Source of the DNA: Zhengitettix transpicula
Lineage: Eukaryota; Arthropoda; Insecta; Orthoptera; Tetrigidae
Assembly: GCA_037074705.1 (NCBI GenBank)
Contig: CM073591.1
Location: 94,974,532 to 95,038,531 of the forward strand
Reading direction: 5' to 3'
DNA: 64,000 bases
How positions within the stretch are numbered: the stretch's first letter is position 1; every line of letters begins with the position of its first letter. This document shows, one piece after another, positions 26,350 to 36,139 of this stretch. The translations under genes were made by a program, and so were the position numbers. The notes below the pieces were generated by a model. It was not told the DNA's origin. It ran no database searches and saw nothing but the letters and a program-made list of their open reading frames with translations.

Positions 26350-26742
26350 TGTAATAATATGAGGCATTATATTATTGGAGACGGCGCACGTGTCGTGGAG
26401 AGACGTGCGAGAAAGGGCGACTCGGGTGGCCCTGAGAAATTGCTGCAGCTGCAATGAGAGACAGGGGATGATGAGGGTCCAGAAGCCCATTGATTTGGGA
26501 AACGGCGAGTCGAATTGTTTACGCAGATGGTCACAAAGGGGCCATGTTAGAGCAGGCTACTGTCTCTAACGAATGACCTGAAAAGGACGTTGGACAAAAG
26601 AGAGGAAGCCGTAAGTTAAGTAGACGGAGTGTGACAATGCGAATTGTCACAGTTCGAAAGGCGGCCGAAACGAAAATTTAGACGAATGGGTATCTGTCAC
26701 TGCGCCGTGGCGACGCAAGTGAAACACAAGGGAGGAAGATGA

Positions 26743-26750
26743 TATAAATA
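26743..26750 (+). promoter_or_regulatory. TATA box of the 5' LTR
   Basis: TATAAATA, with an identical copy in the 3' LTR at 31,338-31,345. Its place about 790 bases before the LTR end suits a Pol II promoter. The exact transcription start, and therefore the U3/R boundary, cannot be fixed from sequence alone. Confidence 0.55.
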
Positions 26751-26780
26751 GAAGAGTCGCCTATTGTAAGAGGATGAGTT

Positions 26781-27060
26781 GTAGTATAGCACGAGAGAGA
26801 GACGGTCAGCGAGCAGCAAAGACAGTGGTTGCTTAGCACGAGAGAGAGACATTTGTTACTTAGCACGAGAGTGAAGAAGGAGCAAGCAGCAAAGTTGGTT
26901 GGTGTTAGCGTGAGAGAGGAAGGAGCAAGCAGCAAAGTTGGTTGGTGTTAGCGTGAGAGGAAAGAAGGAGCAAGCAGCAAAGACAGTTTTTGCTTAGCAC
27001 GGGAGAGAGACATTTGTGTTTTAGCAAGGGAGAGAAGACGGAGCAAGCAGCAAAGAGTGG
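26781..27060 (+). repeat. Minisatellite within the LTR
   Basis: Five imperfect units share GGAGCAAGCAGCAAAG (or GAGCAGCAAAG), separated by TTAGCACGAGAGAGAGAC-like or GGTTGGTGTTAGCGTGAGAG segments. Spacing is about 35-75 bases. The same array is present in the 3' LTR. The strand is very purine-rich. Confidence 0.7.
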
Positions 27061-27531
27061 AACAGTGGTTATTTAGAGTCAGTGAAGTGAATATCAGGAC
27101 CTATAAAGTGAATGTCTAAGGAACGAGTCAAGGTGGACCTAGGAAACTGTAAGTTAGAATATACCATATTAAATAATGTAAACGTCGTTAAAGGATAGTA
27201 GTCAGATTTCGTTCCCTTCTTCGATAATAAAATTTAGAGGCAAACTATAGGTTAAGTTTATTGTGTTTGATTTGAAAACGTAAATGTTGTTTTTTGTTGA
27301 TGGTTTGGATTCTGTTCTTAGTCAAACCCAGTAAAGACCCAGGAGAGCAAGAGGTCTCATGTTTTAATGTTAAAGTTGTAAATTCATTGGTAAATTCTTT
27401 TCGTATTTAATAAATTTATTTGTTGTTCATAAAAATTATTCTTTTTTTATTTCGACCCATTTATATGTTTATTACAATTTGGCTACCACGACGGTGGACG
27501 GAGATAGGAGTATAGCATGGTTATTACATTT

Positions 27532-27549
27532 TGGCGCCCAACGTGGGGC
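27532..27549 (+). promoter_or_regulatory. Primer-binding site, tRNA-Lys(CUU) type
   Basis: TGGCGCCCAACGTGGGGC begins three bases after the LTR end. From knowledge of eukaryotic tRNA-Lys(CUU), whose 3' end reads GCCCCACGTTGGGCGCCA with CCA added, the match is 18 of 18. This would prime minus-strand DNA synthesis. Confidence 0.85.
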
Positions 27550-27584
27550 ACGATTTTTGATAATAGGGCAGAATCATAATTGAA

Positions 27585-27600
27585 GAACGAAATCTGACTA
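27585..27600 (+). promoter_or_regulatory. Leader sequence complementary to the LTR
   Basis: GAACGAAATCTGACTA is the exact reverse complement of TAGTCAGATTTCGTTC at 27,199-27,214 in the 5' LTR, and so also of the 3' LTR copy. The two could pair in the RNA over about 370 bases. A shorter sense copy (GAACGAAATCTGAC) lies at 30,846-30,859. Confidence 0.6.
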
Positions 27601-27796
27601 ACCGCGGTATTGGTGCAAGAAAGTATTTTATTTTGGATAAGATGTGCATGCAAATTGTTTTGAAAATGAATTGTACGCGTGTGAAAGTTAGAGAGAAAAA
27701 AGGATTAAATGTGCATTTAAAGTTAAAGATGATAGCTTAAATTTGGTTTAGTTTGTGGTTTTGAGTATTAGTTAGATTAAATTTAATTTAGAGAAA

Positions 27797-28816
27797 ATGG
27801 GTTCTAGAGTTAATAATTCACAGAGAAAAATGGAAGGAGATAGTGGATATATGAAGATATTAGAATTATTAAATAGAAGTATGGCTGAAAATAATAAAAA
27901 TTTTGCAGAGATAAAGAAAAACTTAGCAGATTTTGGTAAGAGTATGGATAAAAATGTATCAGATATCAATAAAAACATTGCAGAAATGGGGGATAAAAAT
28001 GAACAGAATTTAAAAGAAATGAGGGCAGATATAAAGAAAGACTTAGCAGATTTAGGAACAAGTATGGATAAGAATAGGGCAAAATTAAAGACAGATGTAA
28101 GAGAATGGAGAAAGGAAAATAATGACAGTTTTGGTAAAACTATTGAGAGTATTATAGAAGACAGGAATGGGATAAAATCTCGGGGCGTAGAAGAAGTAAA
28201 CAAAGATGTAAGCATTGAAATTGAAACATGTGAAGTAGAAAATAAAGTGGGGTTAATGGAGGTTAAATGTGATGAAAATGTAGATGAGATAGAAGTGAGA
28301 GTTATTGAAAATGTTGAAGAGAATTTAGTTTTCATGGGGCATAAGGCTGATGATGTTAAAGGAGAGAATAATGGGTTAAATATTGAAGGTGTTGATGAGC
28401 AGGCAGAAGAAATAGTGGGAGAAAGAGGTGAGATAGGGGCAGATGTTAATGAAATAGAAAATTATGAAAGAATAGAAGAATTACAGGGGGGTGTTGTGAA
28501 TCAAAGTATTACAGAAATGTTTGTTTACAAAGATGAAGGGGAAACAGCTGATGGGAGCATTGCAGGGAAAACAGTGAGGAATATCGAAATAAAATTGATG
28601 ACGATAGCGCAGATGGGATTTAGGAATTTGAGACAAGTAGTTGGGAGTATTGAATGTTACATAAACATAGAATTTGGAAACAAGATTTTAACATTGGTGA
28701 ATGGAGGGGAGAAGGAAGTAAATAATAACCATCGGGTTAGATGCAAATCTGGAACAGGTGGAGAATATCGGCAGAATGCAGGTCAAAGCGTTTTTGGGTT
28801 CCGAGATACTGGATAG
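27797..28816 (+). CDS. Gag-like coiled-coil protein of the LTR element (339 aa)
   Basis: The only long ORF of the element. It starts at an ATG in good context (GAGAAAATGG) and ends TAG. The protein begins MGSRVNNS. Gly2 followed by a permissive residue at position 6 fits the N-myristoylation pattern used by retroviral matrix proteins to reach membranes. Residues about 18-115 look like a charged coiled coil with a 40-residue repeat: IKKNLADFGKSMDKN near 39-53 and IKKDLADLGTSMDKN near 79-93. Residues 125-245 are strongly acidic, and the last 80 are mixed. It has no CCHC zinc knuckle and no capsid homology region that I recognise. It ends FRDTG-stop. Position and character suggest a Gag-type structural protein, perhaps only its N-terminal and linker parts. 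That is inference from layout, not a family match. A 187-codon frame on the opposite strand is a shadow. Confidence 0.7.
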   Translation: MGSRVNNSQRKMEGDSGYMKILELLNRSMAENNKNFAEIKKNLADFGKSMDKNVSDINKNIAEMGDKNEQNLKEMRADIKKDLADLGTSMDKNRAKLKTDVREWRKENNDSFGKTIESIIEDRNGIKSRGVEEVNKDVSIEIETCEVENKVGLMEVKCDENVDEIEVRVIENVEENLVFMGHKADDVKGENNGLNIEGVDEQAEEIVGERGEIGADVNEIENYERIEELQGGVVNQSITEMFVYKDEGETADGSIAGKTVRNIEIKLMTIAQMGFRNLRQVVGSIECYINIEFGNKILTLVNGGEKEVNNNHRVRCKSGTGGEYRQNAGQSVFGFRDTG

Positions 28817-28989
28817 ATGTAAAAATTTAATAATTAGGAGAATTAACGCTCTTTGTTAATTACACGCGTGGCATTCGTGATTACTCCCGCTAACAGAAGT
28901 ATTTTCTTATTTTTCAATATTCTGTTTTTCTTCAATCTTATACCTGAAGGGATAGTAGTGTGTAAATTTAAATGACGGAACATAGGTTA

Positions 28990-30035
28990 TTGTTCATGAA
29001 AAGGGGCGTGGCATGTTTAAGTTGTCACATAAGGGAATTTAATTTTGTTGAAAGTGAATTGGAGATGTTTAGGGTGTAAATGGAGGAGAAGGGTTAGGAG
29101 TAAGCTAAAATAGAGTAACAAGGTATTGTGCAGGAAAAGGGGCGTGGCATGGTTAAGCTGTCACATGAGAAAATTTAATTTTGTTGGAAGTGACTTTGAG
29201 ATGTTTTAGTATGTAAATGGAGAAGAAGGGTTAGGAGTAAGATAAGATAGGGTAATTTTGAGAAATGTAAATTTAAATGAGGGAACTTAGGTTATTGTGC
29301 AGGGAAAGGGGCGTGGCATGTTTAAGCTGTCACATGAGGAAATTTAATTTTGTTGGAAGGGAATTGGAGATGTTTAGGGTGTAAATGGAGGAGAAGGGTT
29401 AGGAATAAGATAAAATAGGGCAAGACAATTTTGGGAAATGTAACTTTAAATGAGAAAACATAGGTTATTCTGCAGAAAAGGGGGCGTGGCAAGCTTAAGC
29501 TTTTTCTTCTTGTTCTTCCTGAATGAATATTGAGGAATTCTAACCAGAGAGGGTATGAGGAAAACATTCGAAGATTTTAAAAGGGAAACCATTGTAACAT
29601 GGATGGCTTGTTTCTGTTTGTTTGATTGAAATACAGGGGGTTTAAAATATTCGTTTTGTGATCGGGGATTACTGATAAGTGTTCTGCGGATAGGCGAGCA
29701 GCATTCGGGACCGAAAATGTTTCTATATTCTCTTTTTCTTGCTGTTTTCGTGGCAGTTGCTGCAATGTTTGTTGATAAAAAGGTTTGATGAGGGAGTGGA
29801 GAGATAGGAGGATAGGTGGAATGAAAATGTATGTGGTTTTATTGAAAAAGGTTAAAGTTTGGTGGGGCATAAAGCTGAAGTTGAAGAAGGGGAGAGTAAA
29901 GGTTATAGTGGAGAAAAGGGGTGTGACATGTTGAAGCTGTCACGTGAATAATGGTAATGAAGTAGATGTTGTGGGTAAAGGTTATAGTGGAGAAAAGGGG
30001 TGTGGCATGTTGAAGCTGTCACGTGAAAGATGTTG
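28990..30035 (+). repeat. Six dispersed copies of a GGGG(C/T)GTGGCATG motif
   Basis: AAGGGG(C/T)GTGGCATG followed by TTTAAGCTGTCACATGA (or TTGAAGCTGTCACGTGAA) occurs with the G-run at about 29,003, 29,139, 29,308, 29,481, 29,918 and 29,997. The first four lie in larger 136-173-bp tandem units, which also repeat TTAGGAGTAAGATAA and TAGGTTATTGTGC. The last two are about 79 bp apart. The array lies between the ORF and its decayed partial duplicate. No function is known to me; a purine-rich priming or packaging role is possible. Confidence 0.8.
29718..29789 (+). CDS. Very short hydrophobic ORF in the element, doubtful
   Basis: From the ATG it reads MFLYSLFLAVFVAVAAMFVD followed by KKV and a stop: a single membrane-spanning or signal-peptide-like helix. 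The frame stays open for about 30 codons upstream. It may be the remnant of an envelope or membrane protein, or chance. There is no homology evidence. Confidence 0.25.
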
Positions 30036-30425
30036 AGTTAGTGTTGTAGTAGAGGTGGTGCTGAGGAGATAGAAGGATTAAAGGGAGGAATTTCGAATCA
30101 ATATAATATAGGAGGATTTGTTGACAAACATGAAGTAGGGACAGCCAACGGGAGTAGTATGGAGAGGGCATTAAGAAATGAAGGAATAAAGTTTAGGAAA
30201 GGGGTTAAGAGGTTTAAGCAAGGTAGTAAGAGTTTGGATAGTTGCAAAATAAGGAAGTTAGGAAAGTTTAACGTCGATAAATTTGAGAAGGAGGGAAGGA
30301 GAATACAAACAAGGAACATGTGATTGGATGGAAACAAACTGCTGGTTGGAAGCAAACATGAACAGCTGGAGAATTTCAGGAAGAAAATAGGTCAAGGCTT
30401 AATTGAGTTTAAAGACACAGGATAG
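29862..30425 (+). pseudogene. Decayed second copy of the ORF's C-terminal half
   Basis: GGTGGGGCATAAAGCTGA here matches CATGGGGCATAAGGCTGA at 28,334-28,350 inside the ORF. From 30,063 an in-frame stretch of 120 codons parallels the ORF end: EGLKGGISNQ versus EELQGGVVNQ, then a shared G-T-A-N/D-G-S segment, and finally FKDTG-stop versus FRDTG-stop. One TGA (30,321-30,323) interrupts it, and two of the GGGGTGTG repeats separate its two parts. I infer an internal duplication followed by decay. Confidence 0.65.
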
Positions 30426-30944
30426 ATTCAAAGTTTAAATGATTCTTGATTGAAAAATAGATTTAAAGGCTATAAAGTTAGTTAATACTTTAAGAGAATA
30501 ATAACAATAATAATAATAAAATAAGTCAATGAATGATAAGAGATATTCTTAATGATAAGATAAATTTGATAAAACCTAAGAACTATAAATGATATGAAGG
30601 GTTGTAGATATTAAGTTAAAGGGTTGTATTTGATTTTGTGGCACCCACAAACATAGAAATATTGGTAATAGGGGGTATATAGATGTTAAAATTAGCATTA
30701 AGACCAAATATGCACATTTAATTAAAATCGTAAAACCTATTTAAAGTCTGAATACAGTTTATGTAATGAGAAAATAATACATTGCACCAATATAACGGGA
30801 AATTTTGTAAATCTTTTAATGAACGGTGATTAGATATAAGTTTCTGAACGAAATCTGACAAAGTAGGGCAATTATTGTAAGAAATTTAGTTTTTCGAAGA
30901 GTAAAGTCTGGACATTCCTTTCTCAAACCAAATTTGGGGCGTAA
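30426..30944 (+). other. 3' noncoding part of the LTR element
   Basis: AT-rich with no ORF. GAACGAAATCTGAC at 30,846-30,859 and the following GTAAGAAATTTAG-like bases resemble the 5' leader (27,585-27,625), as if part of the leader had been duplicated near the 3' end. The bases before the 3' LTR, AATTTGGGGCGTAA, are a weak polypurine tract candidate and share GGGGCGT with the internal repeats. Confidence 0.5.
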
Positions 30945-32123
30945 TGTAATAATATGAGGCATTATATTATTGGAGACGGCGCACGTGTCGTGGAGAGACG
31001 TGCGAGAAAGGGCGACTCGGGTGGCCCTGAGAAATTGCTGCAGCTGCAATGAGAGACAGGGGATGATGAGGGTCCAGAAGCCCATTGATTTGGGAAACGG
31101 CGAGTCGAATTGTTTACGCAGATGGTCACAAAGGGGCCATGTTAGAGCAGGCTACTGTCTCTAACGAATGACCTGAAAAGGACGTTGGACAAAAGAGAGG
31201 AAGCCGTAAGTTAAGTAGACGGAGTGTGACAATGCGAATTGTCACAGTTCGAAAGGCGGCCGAAACGAAAATTTAGACGAATGGGTATCTGTCACTGCGC
31301 CGTGGCGACGCAAGTGAAACACAAGGGAGGAAGATGATATAAATAGAAGAGTCGCCTATTGTAAGAGGATGAGTTGTAGTATAGCACGAGAGAGAGACGG
31401 TCAGCGAGCAGCAAAGACAGTGGTTGCTTAGCACGAGAGAGAGACATTTGTTACTTAGCACGAGAGTGAAGAAGGAGCAAGCAGCAAAGTTGGTTGGTGT
31501 TAGCGTGAGAGAGGAAGGAGCAAGCAGCAAAGTTGGTTGGTGTTAGCGTGAGAGGAAAGAAGGAGCAAGCAGCAAAGACAGTTTTTGCTTAGCACGGGAG
31601 AGAGACATTTGTGTTTTAGCAAGGGAGAGAAGACGGAGCAAGCAGCAAAGAGTGGAACAGTGGTTATTTAGAGTCAGTGAAGTGAATATCAGGACCTATA
31701 AAGTGAATGTCTAAGGAACGAGTCAAGGTGGACCTAGGAAACTGTAAGTTAGAATATACCATATTAAATAATGTAAACGTCGTTAAAGGATAGTAGTCAG
31801 ATTTCGTTCCCTTCTTCGATAATAAAATTTAGAGGCAAACTATAGGTTAAGTTTATTGTGTTTGATTTGAAAACGTAAATGTTGTTTTTTGTTGATGGTT
31901 TGGATTCTGTTCTTAGTCAAACCCAGTAAAGACCCAGGAGAGCAAGAGGTCTCATGTTTTAATGTTAAAGTTGTAAATTCATTGGTAAATTCTTTTCGTA
32001 TTTAATAAATTTATTTGTTGTTCATAAAAATTATTCTTTTTTTATTTCGACCCATTTATATGTTTATTACAATTTGGCTACCACGACGGTGGACGGAGAT
32101 AGGAGTATAGCATGGTTATTACA
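30945..32123 (+). repeat. 3' long terminal repeat
   Basis: Same length as the 5' LTR (1,179 bp) and no mismatch found on visual comparison. It ends GGTTATTACA and is followed by ATATATAT flanking DNA. TATAAATA lies at 31,338. In the transcript, the AATAAA at 31,821 or 32,004 would direct polyadenylation. Confidence 0.93.
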
Positions 32124-35100
32124 ATATATATGGATGCTTTCGGTGATGATACTATCACGTCATTTGTAAGGAAGTCGGATATGATGATGTTCAGAAAGAA
32201 ATCCTAAGACCAAAACACATTTAGACGACATGAAATTTTCCTGATAGTCCTTTTTATAAGTGTGTATTCAAGAAATAATAAATTACGACTGGTAATAATA
32301 TTCAAGTATATTTGTTCTGTTGGGTAAAATTAACCCAATAGCTCTCGTGAGTAAAAGTGAATCTCATGGGCAACTAAATCAACTTGCAATGTTATTAGGT
32401 TCCGATATGGATGTGATTGTAAACAATTTGGGGGAATAAATAGGAAATGCAAAGGAAAGTGAAGTCTTTAATCATTGCAATTACTCGAAACATATCGAAC
32501 AGTGAGGTATCAAAGAAATTATTTTCGGACAGAGAGATTAAACACGTCCATTTGAAAAGCAAACCATCTAAATATACCATTATCCCGTTTGCTTAAGTTC
32601 GTGAAACATATTCTCAAGCGTTTAAACCCTATATAAGTGGTTAAAGGAGTTTATAAAAAGATGGATATCCACAAGTGATGTATGAATTTCGTGATGTGCA
32701 ATGCAGCCGACTATATCAGAAATGATTGACAAAATCTACGGCAAGTCTCACTGAGTGCGCGACGAAACAATTTGCGCGAACTAATTCAGGCCACATGTTT
32801 AAATTTCATAAGAAAAATGGTGTCTCAGGAAATATCCGCAAGATGGGTGTCACACTTCTCACTATAGAGAATAAACGCAGCCGTTCAGTCGATATTTTCA
32901 TGACTCCAGCATAATAATGACGCTCGGTTGATGGCTGGATTAACCAAAATATTTACGACTTATGAGAAATGTAATTTTCTCCAAAGTGTTAAGCCACTGG
33001 ACTCGCGTTGGATCCACGAAACTGACAATTAAAATAACAGACACTAATTCTAATTTTACGTTAAGTAAATGACTAATTTAAACAAACAAAACCAAGATGA
33101 AAACATAGTGGAAATTACTTTCATTTATGGAATAATACACATTTCATATACGAGATGGGAGCTGTATAAAATATTTCGAATTCATTCTAAAATATTTGCT
33201 AACGATTTCCCATCAGCGGTGGACTGATTGGAAAATATAATTGCTCAGTGGGAAAAAGAGGAAAGTCCGCATTAAAAATTAAATTGAAATATTGGTGAAT
33301 GAATAGACTGGTTCAATCTGTAATCCAAAGACAATGTAAAACCGTCATTTAAGCTGCAATATTAAAAAATTTAAATTAATTCCAATGAGTACAATTCGTA
33401 TATATCACGACAGTATTATAGATATAACAAAATTACTTTACATGAATAAAGTGGACAAAAACATTTGATCCTGGGATACGTTCGATTAAGTTTAAAATAG
33501 CAAAATCGGACTTGTAAATTGCTTTTTCATCAAACTTCAAGAATAATAAAGAGTCGAGCCGAAAATGAAACAAATGTCGAAACTAAGCATTTCCTATAAA
33601 TAATGAAAAATTACAATCTTACCTAAATTTTTAACAACTTCATTCAAACATATTCGTATAAATATTGTAATTAAAACATGCAAGATAAACGCTACAATTA
33701 TTTATAGACGCGAAGAATTGGAACGGTAACTATACTCACAAAAGTTCACATTGTTTATTAAATGAAAAAGCCTGGAGAAGTTATTAAAAAACCTGCGCTT
33801 GCTTAAACTTCCTTAGTACCAAAAGAAACTAAACTGTGTCAGTTTAAAAAAGTACCAAAAATATTAAACGTTCAGAAACATTCAACAAACTAGAAAGAGA
33901 ATGTTTCTCCTCTCTTCGTGAGATTAACTGCAGTTTAAAGTGCAAAATCAACAGTAAACGTTTTGTAAGTTAAATAGTAGATATGCATAAGAAATTTTCC
34001 CACTGATGTAATTATTTCTTGTGCATATGAATTCTGAATACGATGAAACATTTAATTTCAAGCAGGACAAAATTAGTTTCGTGGTTATTGCACCGAAATA
34101 TAAGTATCACTCACTATACTAAATGTAATATGATCGATTTGTAAATCTAAACTTGTTTACATATTTATAGTATTCCAGTTCCATTGCGTACGTAATGTTC
34201 TGTAAAGCACTGTTGGCCTTCAGGTACAAACATCAGCAACAATCAGAGCTGGGCACATGAGTCCGATCACTCCTTAGAGAAATAAACCTACAAATTCTAG
34301 AGAGACGGTAATCGAAGCCATTGCGTTTAATTGGAGACGGTTTTGGGTGTCTTTCTCTAAATTTATAGTGTTTGTCGTTCAAGTTCGCAGAAGGATTTAA
34401 GATTTTTCTCCTAAAAAACCTCTTACTTCCAATTCAACGATCTGTTTTAAGAGCAAACAAACGGCCTTGCCCCATTAAGTACCACTCTAGCTGATGTCTT
34501 CATGCAAAACTTTGAAAGGAAATCCCTCGACCCCCCCCCCACCCCAAACCCTCACCCCACAACCCAACCACAAACATAGATCAGTAACATTTCTATAATA
34601 ATTTGTCCTCTATTTGGAACCGAATATACGGTAAAATATTAGAAAAAATAATTGTATTAATAAAGTATATTTATTAAATTGAAGCACTTGACGTTTTAAA
34701 AAATCTTGATTTTTCACAGGATGGGAAAAAAATTTGGTCCATTTAACATGAAAGTCATATAGCATTCCTGAAAAACACCAATAAATTTCAGTATGAAATA
34801 ATGAAATACAACAAGAGATCTTTAATGACATAATGAATTATTAGTGATGCAATGCGGCGGCTACTTCTGAACATAATCATTATTAGGTTAACAGTTAATT
34901 CTTATATTTATTGGCATAATAGAACAGCATTTCTGTTTAATTGGTGCATACAAGTATACGGAAATTTTAATTTTAATCTGTATTGAATTTAGTCATGAAA
35001 TAATGAGCGCTCGAGTCAGAAAGGAACCTTAAATGCGTTCTTAAAAAATCATATATATTTTTATTCCCTCCAATAAGATATTAAAATCGATTATTTCCAG

Positions 35101-35886
35101 TGTAAAAGGACAATAATTAGCGTTCCAGTTACTTAAAATCTGTAAAAGACATAATAGTTCCCGCAGTCATCAAAAAATATATTTTCACTGCTTATTCGCT
35201 ATAACGAAAGACTTGCTGTCACCTACCAAAAGGCCGAATTACCCTTGCTAATTGGGGCAGTTCTCCAGAGTTCCTCCCCAGAGATCTCAGTACTGCTACA
35301 AGGTTTCGCTTCTGACGGGTTCTTTTGAGCAATTGTTTGCCAGACAAAGCATTTGCATTTCCTTCATGTAGTTGTGACGAAACAGACGAATCCTTCCACA
35401 CTTATTACGCAGTCAGCAAACAAACCGAAAATCGGATTACACATGTGCATGCACGCGTAAATACAAAAATAAGGTAAGCTGCCAATAAAAACGTCACGCC
35501 ACAGTCGAATTTCACGCCAATATTATCTCGAAGGCCATCCGAAAACGTACCGGATAGAAACCTAAATCACGACTTGTATTGATTACGCACAACGCCGACT
35601 CCTATATTACACGATTTATTATAAACAGATACAATCCTGTGACTGTTTCGATGTATATACCAGTAAACTTGCTTTGAAACAGACGCAGCTTAGTATTTCC
35701 AAAATTAACCACAAATCAACAAGTAGAACTCATTCATGTAAAAACAAATATATTGTTATAGTATTAACGTCAGATCTAAATCCATGATAGGAAACTTTCG
35801 TTTAATTTTGTTAAATTAACGAACATTTTTGGATTATCTAATACAATACGTCACCGTAGTTCTAAGAACTAATAGTTTCTATATGA
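32124..35886. other. AT-rich intron-like DNA with one C-rich tract
   Basis: No gene recognised in about 3.8 kb. At about 34,529-34,575 there is a low-complexity C-rich tract (CGACCCCCCCCCCACCCC onward), G-rich on the other strand. Open frames at 32,726-32,914 and 35,219-35,401 have no recognisable protein character. Confidence 0.45.
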
Positions 35887-36139
35887 TTTTTTTTTAGGGC
35901 AACAGACTACATGAGGGTGATCCACATTGGGCAACTCCCCTTTAATAGCATAGGAAGGGATTAGAAAGGGGGGATGCGGAAGGGTAGAGAAGGTAGCCAA
36001 GGGTTACTAGGGCCCCCGGGCTGTGGTTTAAGGATCCTACCCGGCATTCGCCTAAAGAAATGCAAGAAAAACCCTAGAAAAACCTGCATCAGGTAGATCG
36101 GGCATTGGGTACTTGTCCCACGCCCTTCCGATAGCGGGA
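35887..36139 (-). mobile_element. Dispersed retroposon copy F1, minus strand
   Basis: T run, then AGGGCAACAGACTACATGAG and the family landmarks in reverse order up to CCTTCCGATAGCGGGA. It is truncated there relative to the 13.5-kb copy. Copy F2 starts immediately to its right in the opposite orientation. Confidence 0.8.

Larger units (their letters stand above)
26350..27528 (+). repeat. 5' long terminal repeat
   Basis: 1,179 bp. It contains a TATAAATA box at 26,743-26,750, a five-copy minisatellite (26,781-27,060), and a block shared with three other LTRs (AATGTAAACGTCGTTAAAGG onward, 27,175-27,223). It also has a TCAAACCCAGTAAAGACCC motif (27,322-27,340) and AATAAA signals at 27,226 and 27,409. 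Fifty-two bases before its end lies ATTACAATTTGGCTACCAC, which looks like an older LTR/primer-site junction. Short ORFs inside (64 and 85 codons) appear in both LTRs and look incidental. Confidence 0.93.
26350..32123 (+). mobile_element. Young non-autonomous LTR retroelement (5.77 kb)
   Basis: Two direct repeats of 1,179 bp bound a 3,416-bp interior. They start TGTAATAATATG and end GGTTATTACA. No difference between the LTRs was seen by eye, which implies recent insertion. ATAT flanks both sides, consistent with a 4-bp target duplication, though the local (AT)n makes the length ambiguous. A tRNA-Lys(CUU)-type primer-binding site follows the 5' LTR after 3 bases. The interior has one Gag-like ORF and no protease, reverse transcriptase, RNase H or integrase, so it cannot copy itself unaided. 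The 3' polypurine tract is poorly defined: AATTTGGGGCGTAA precedes the 3' LTR. TG...CA ends and a 4-bp duplication fit Ty3/gypsy-type elements, but the clade cannot be fixed without pol. It lies on the strand opposite the presumed Furry transcript. Confidence 0.9.

Noticed and set aside
26375..26935. 64- and 85-codon frames repeated identically at 30,970-31,530
   Set aside because: They are duplicated only because they lie in the two LTRs. There is no good start context or domain.
27772..28335. 187-codon frame on the minus strand, Ser/Phe/Leu-rich
   Set aside because: It is the antisense of the 339-codon ORF. Its low-complexity composition mirrors an A/G-rich coding strand and it has no independent features.
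34529..34575. C-rich tract as a G-quadruplex or regulatory element
   Set aside because: It is low complexity with essentially one long C-run. The four spaced G-tracts needed for a confident quadruplex are not clear, and there is no gene context.
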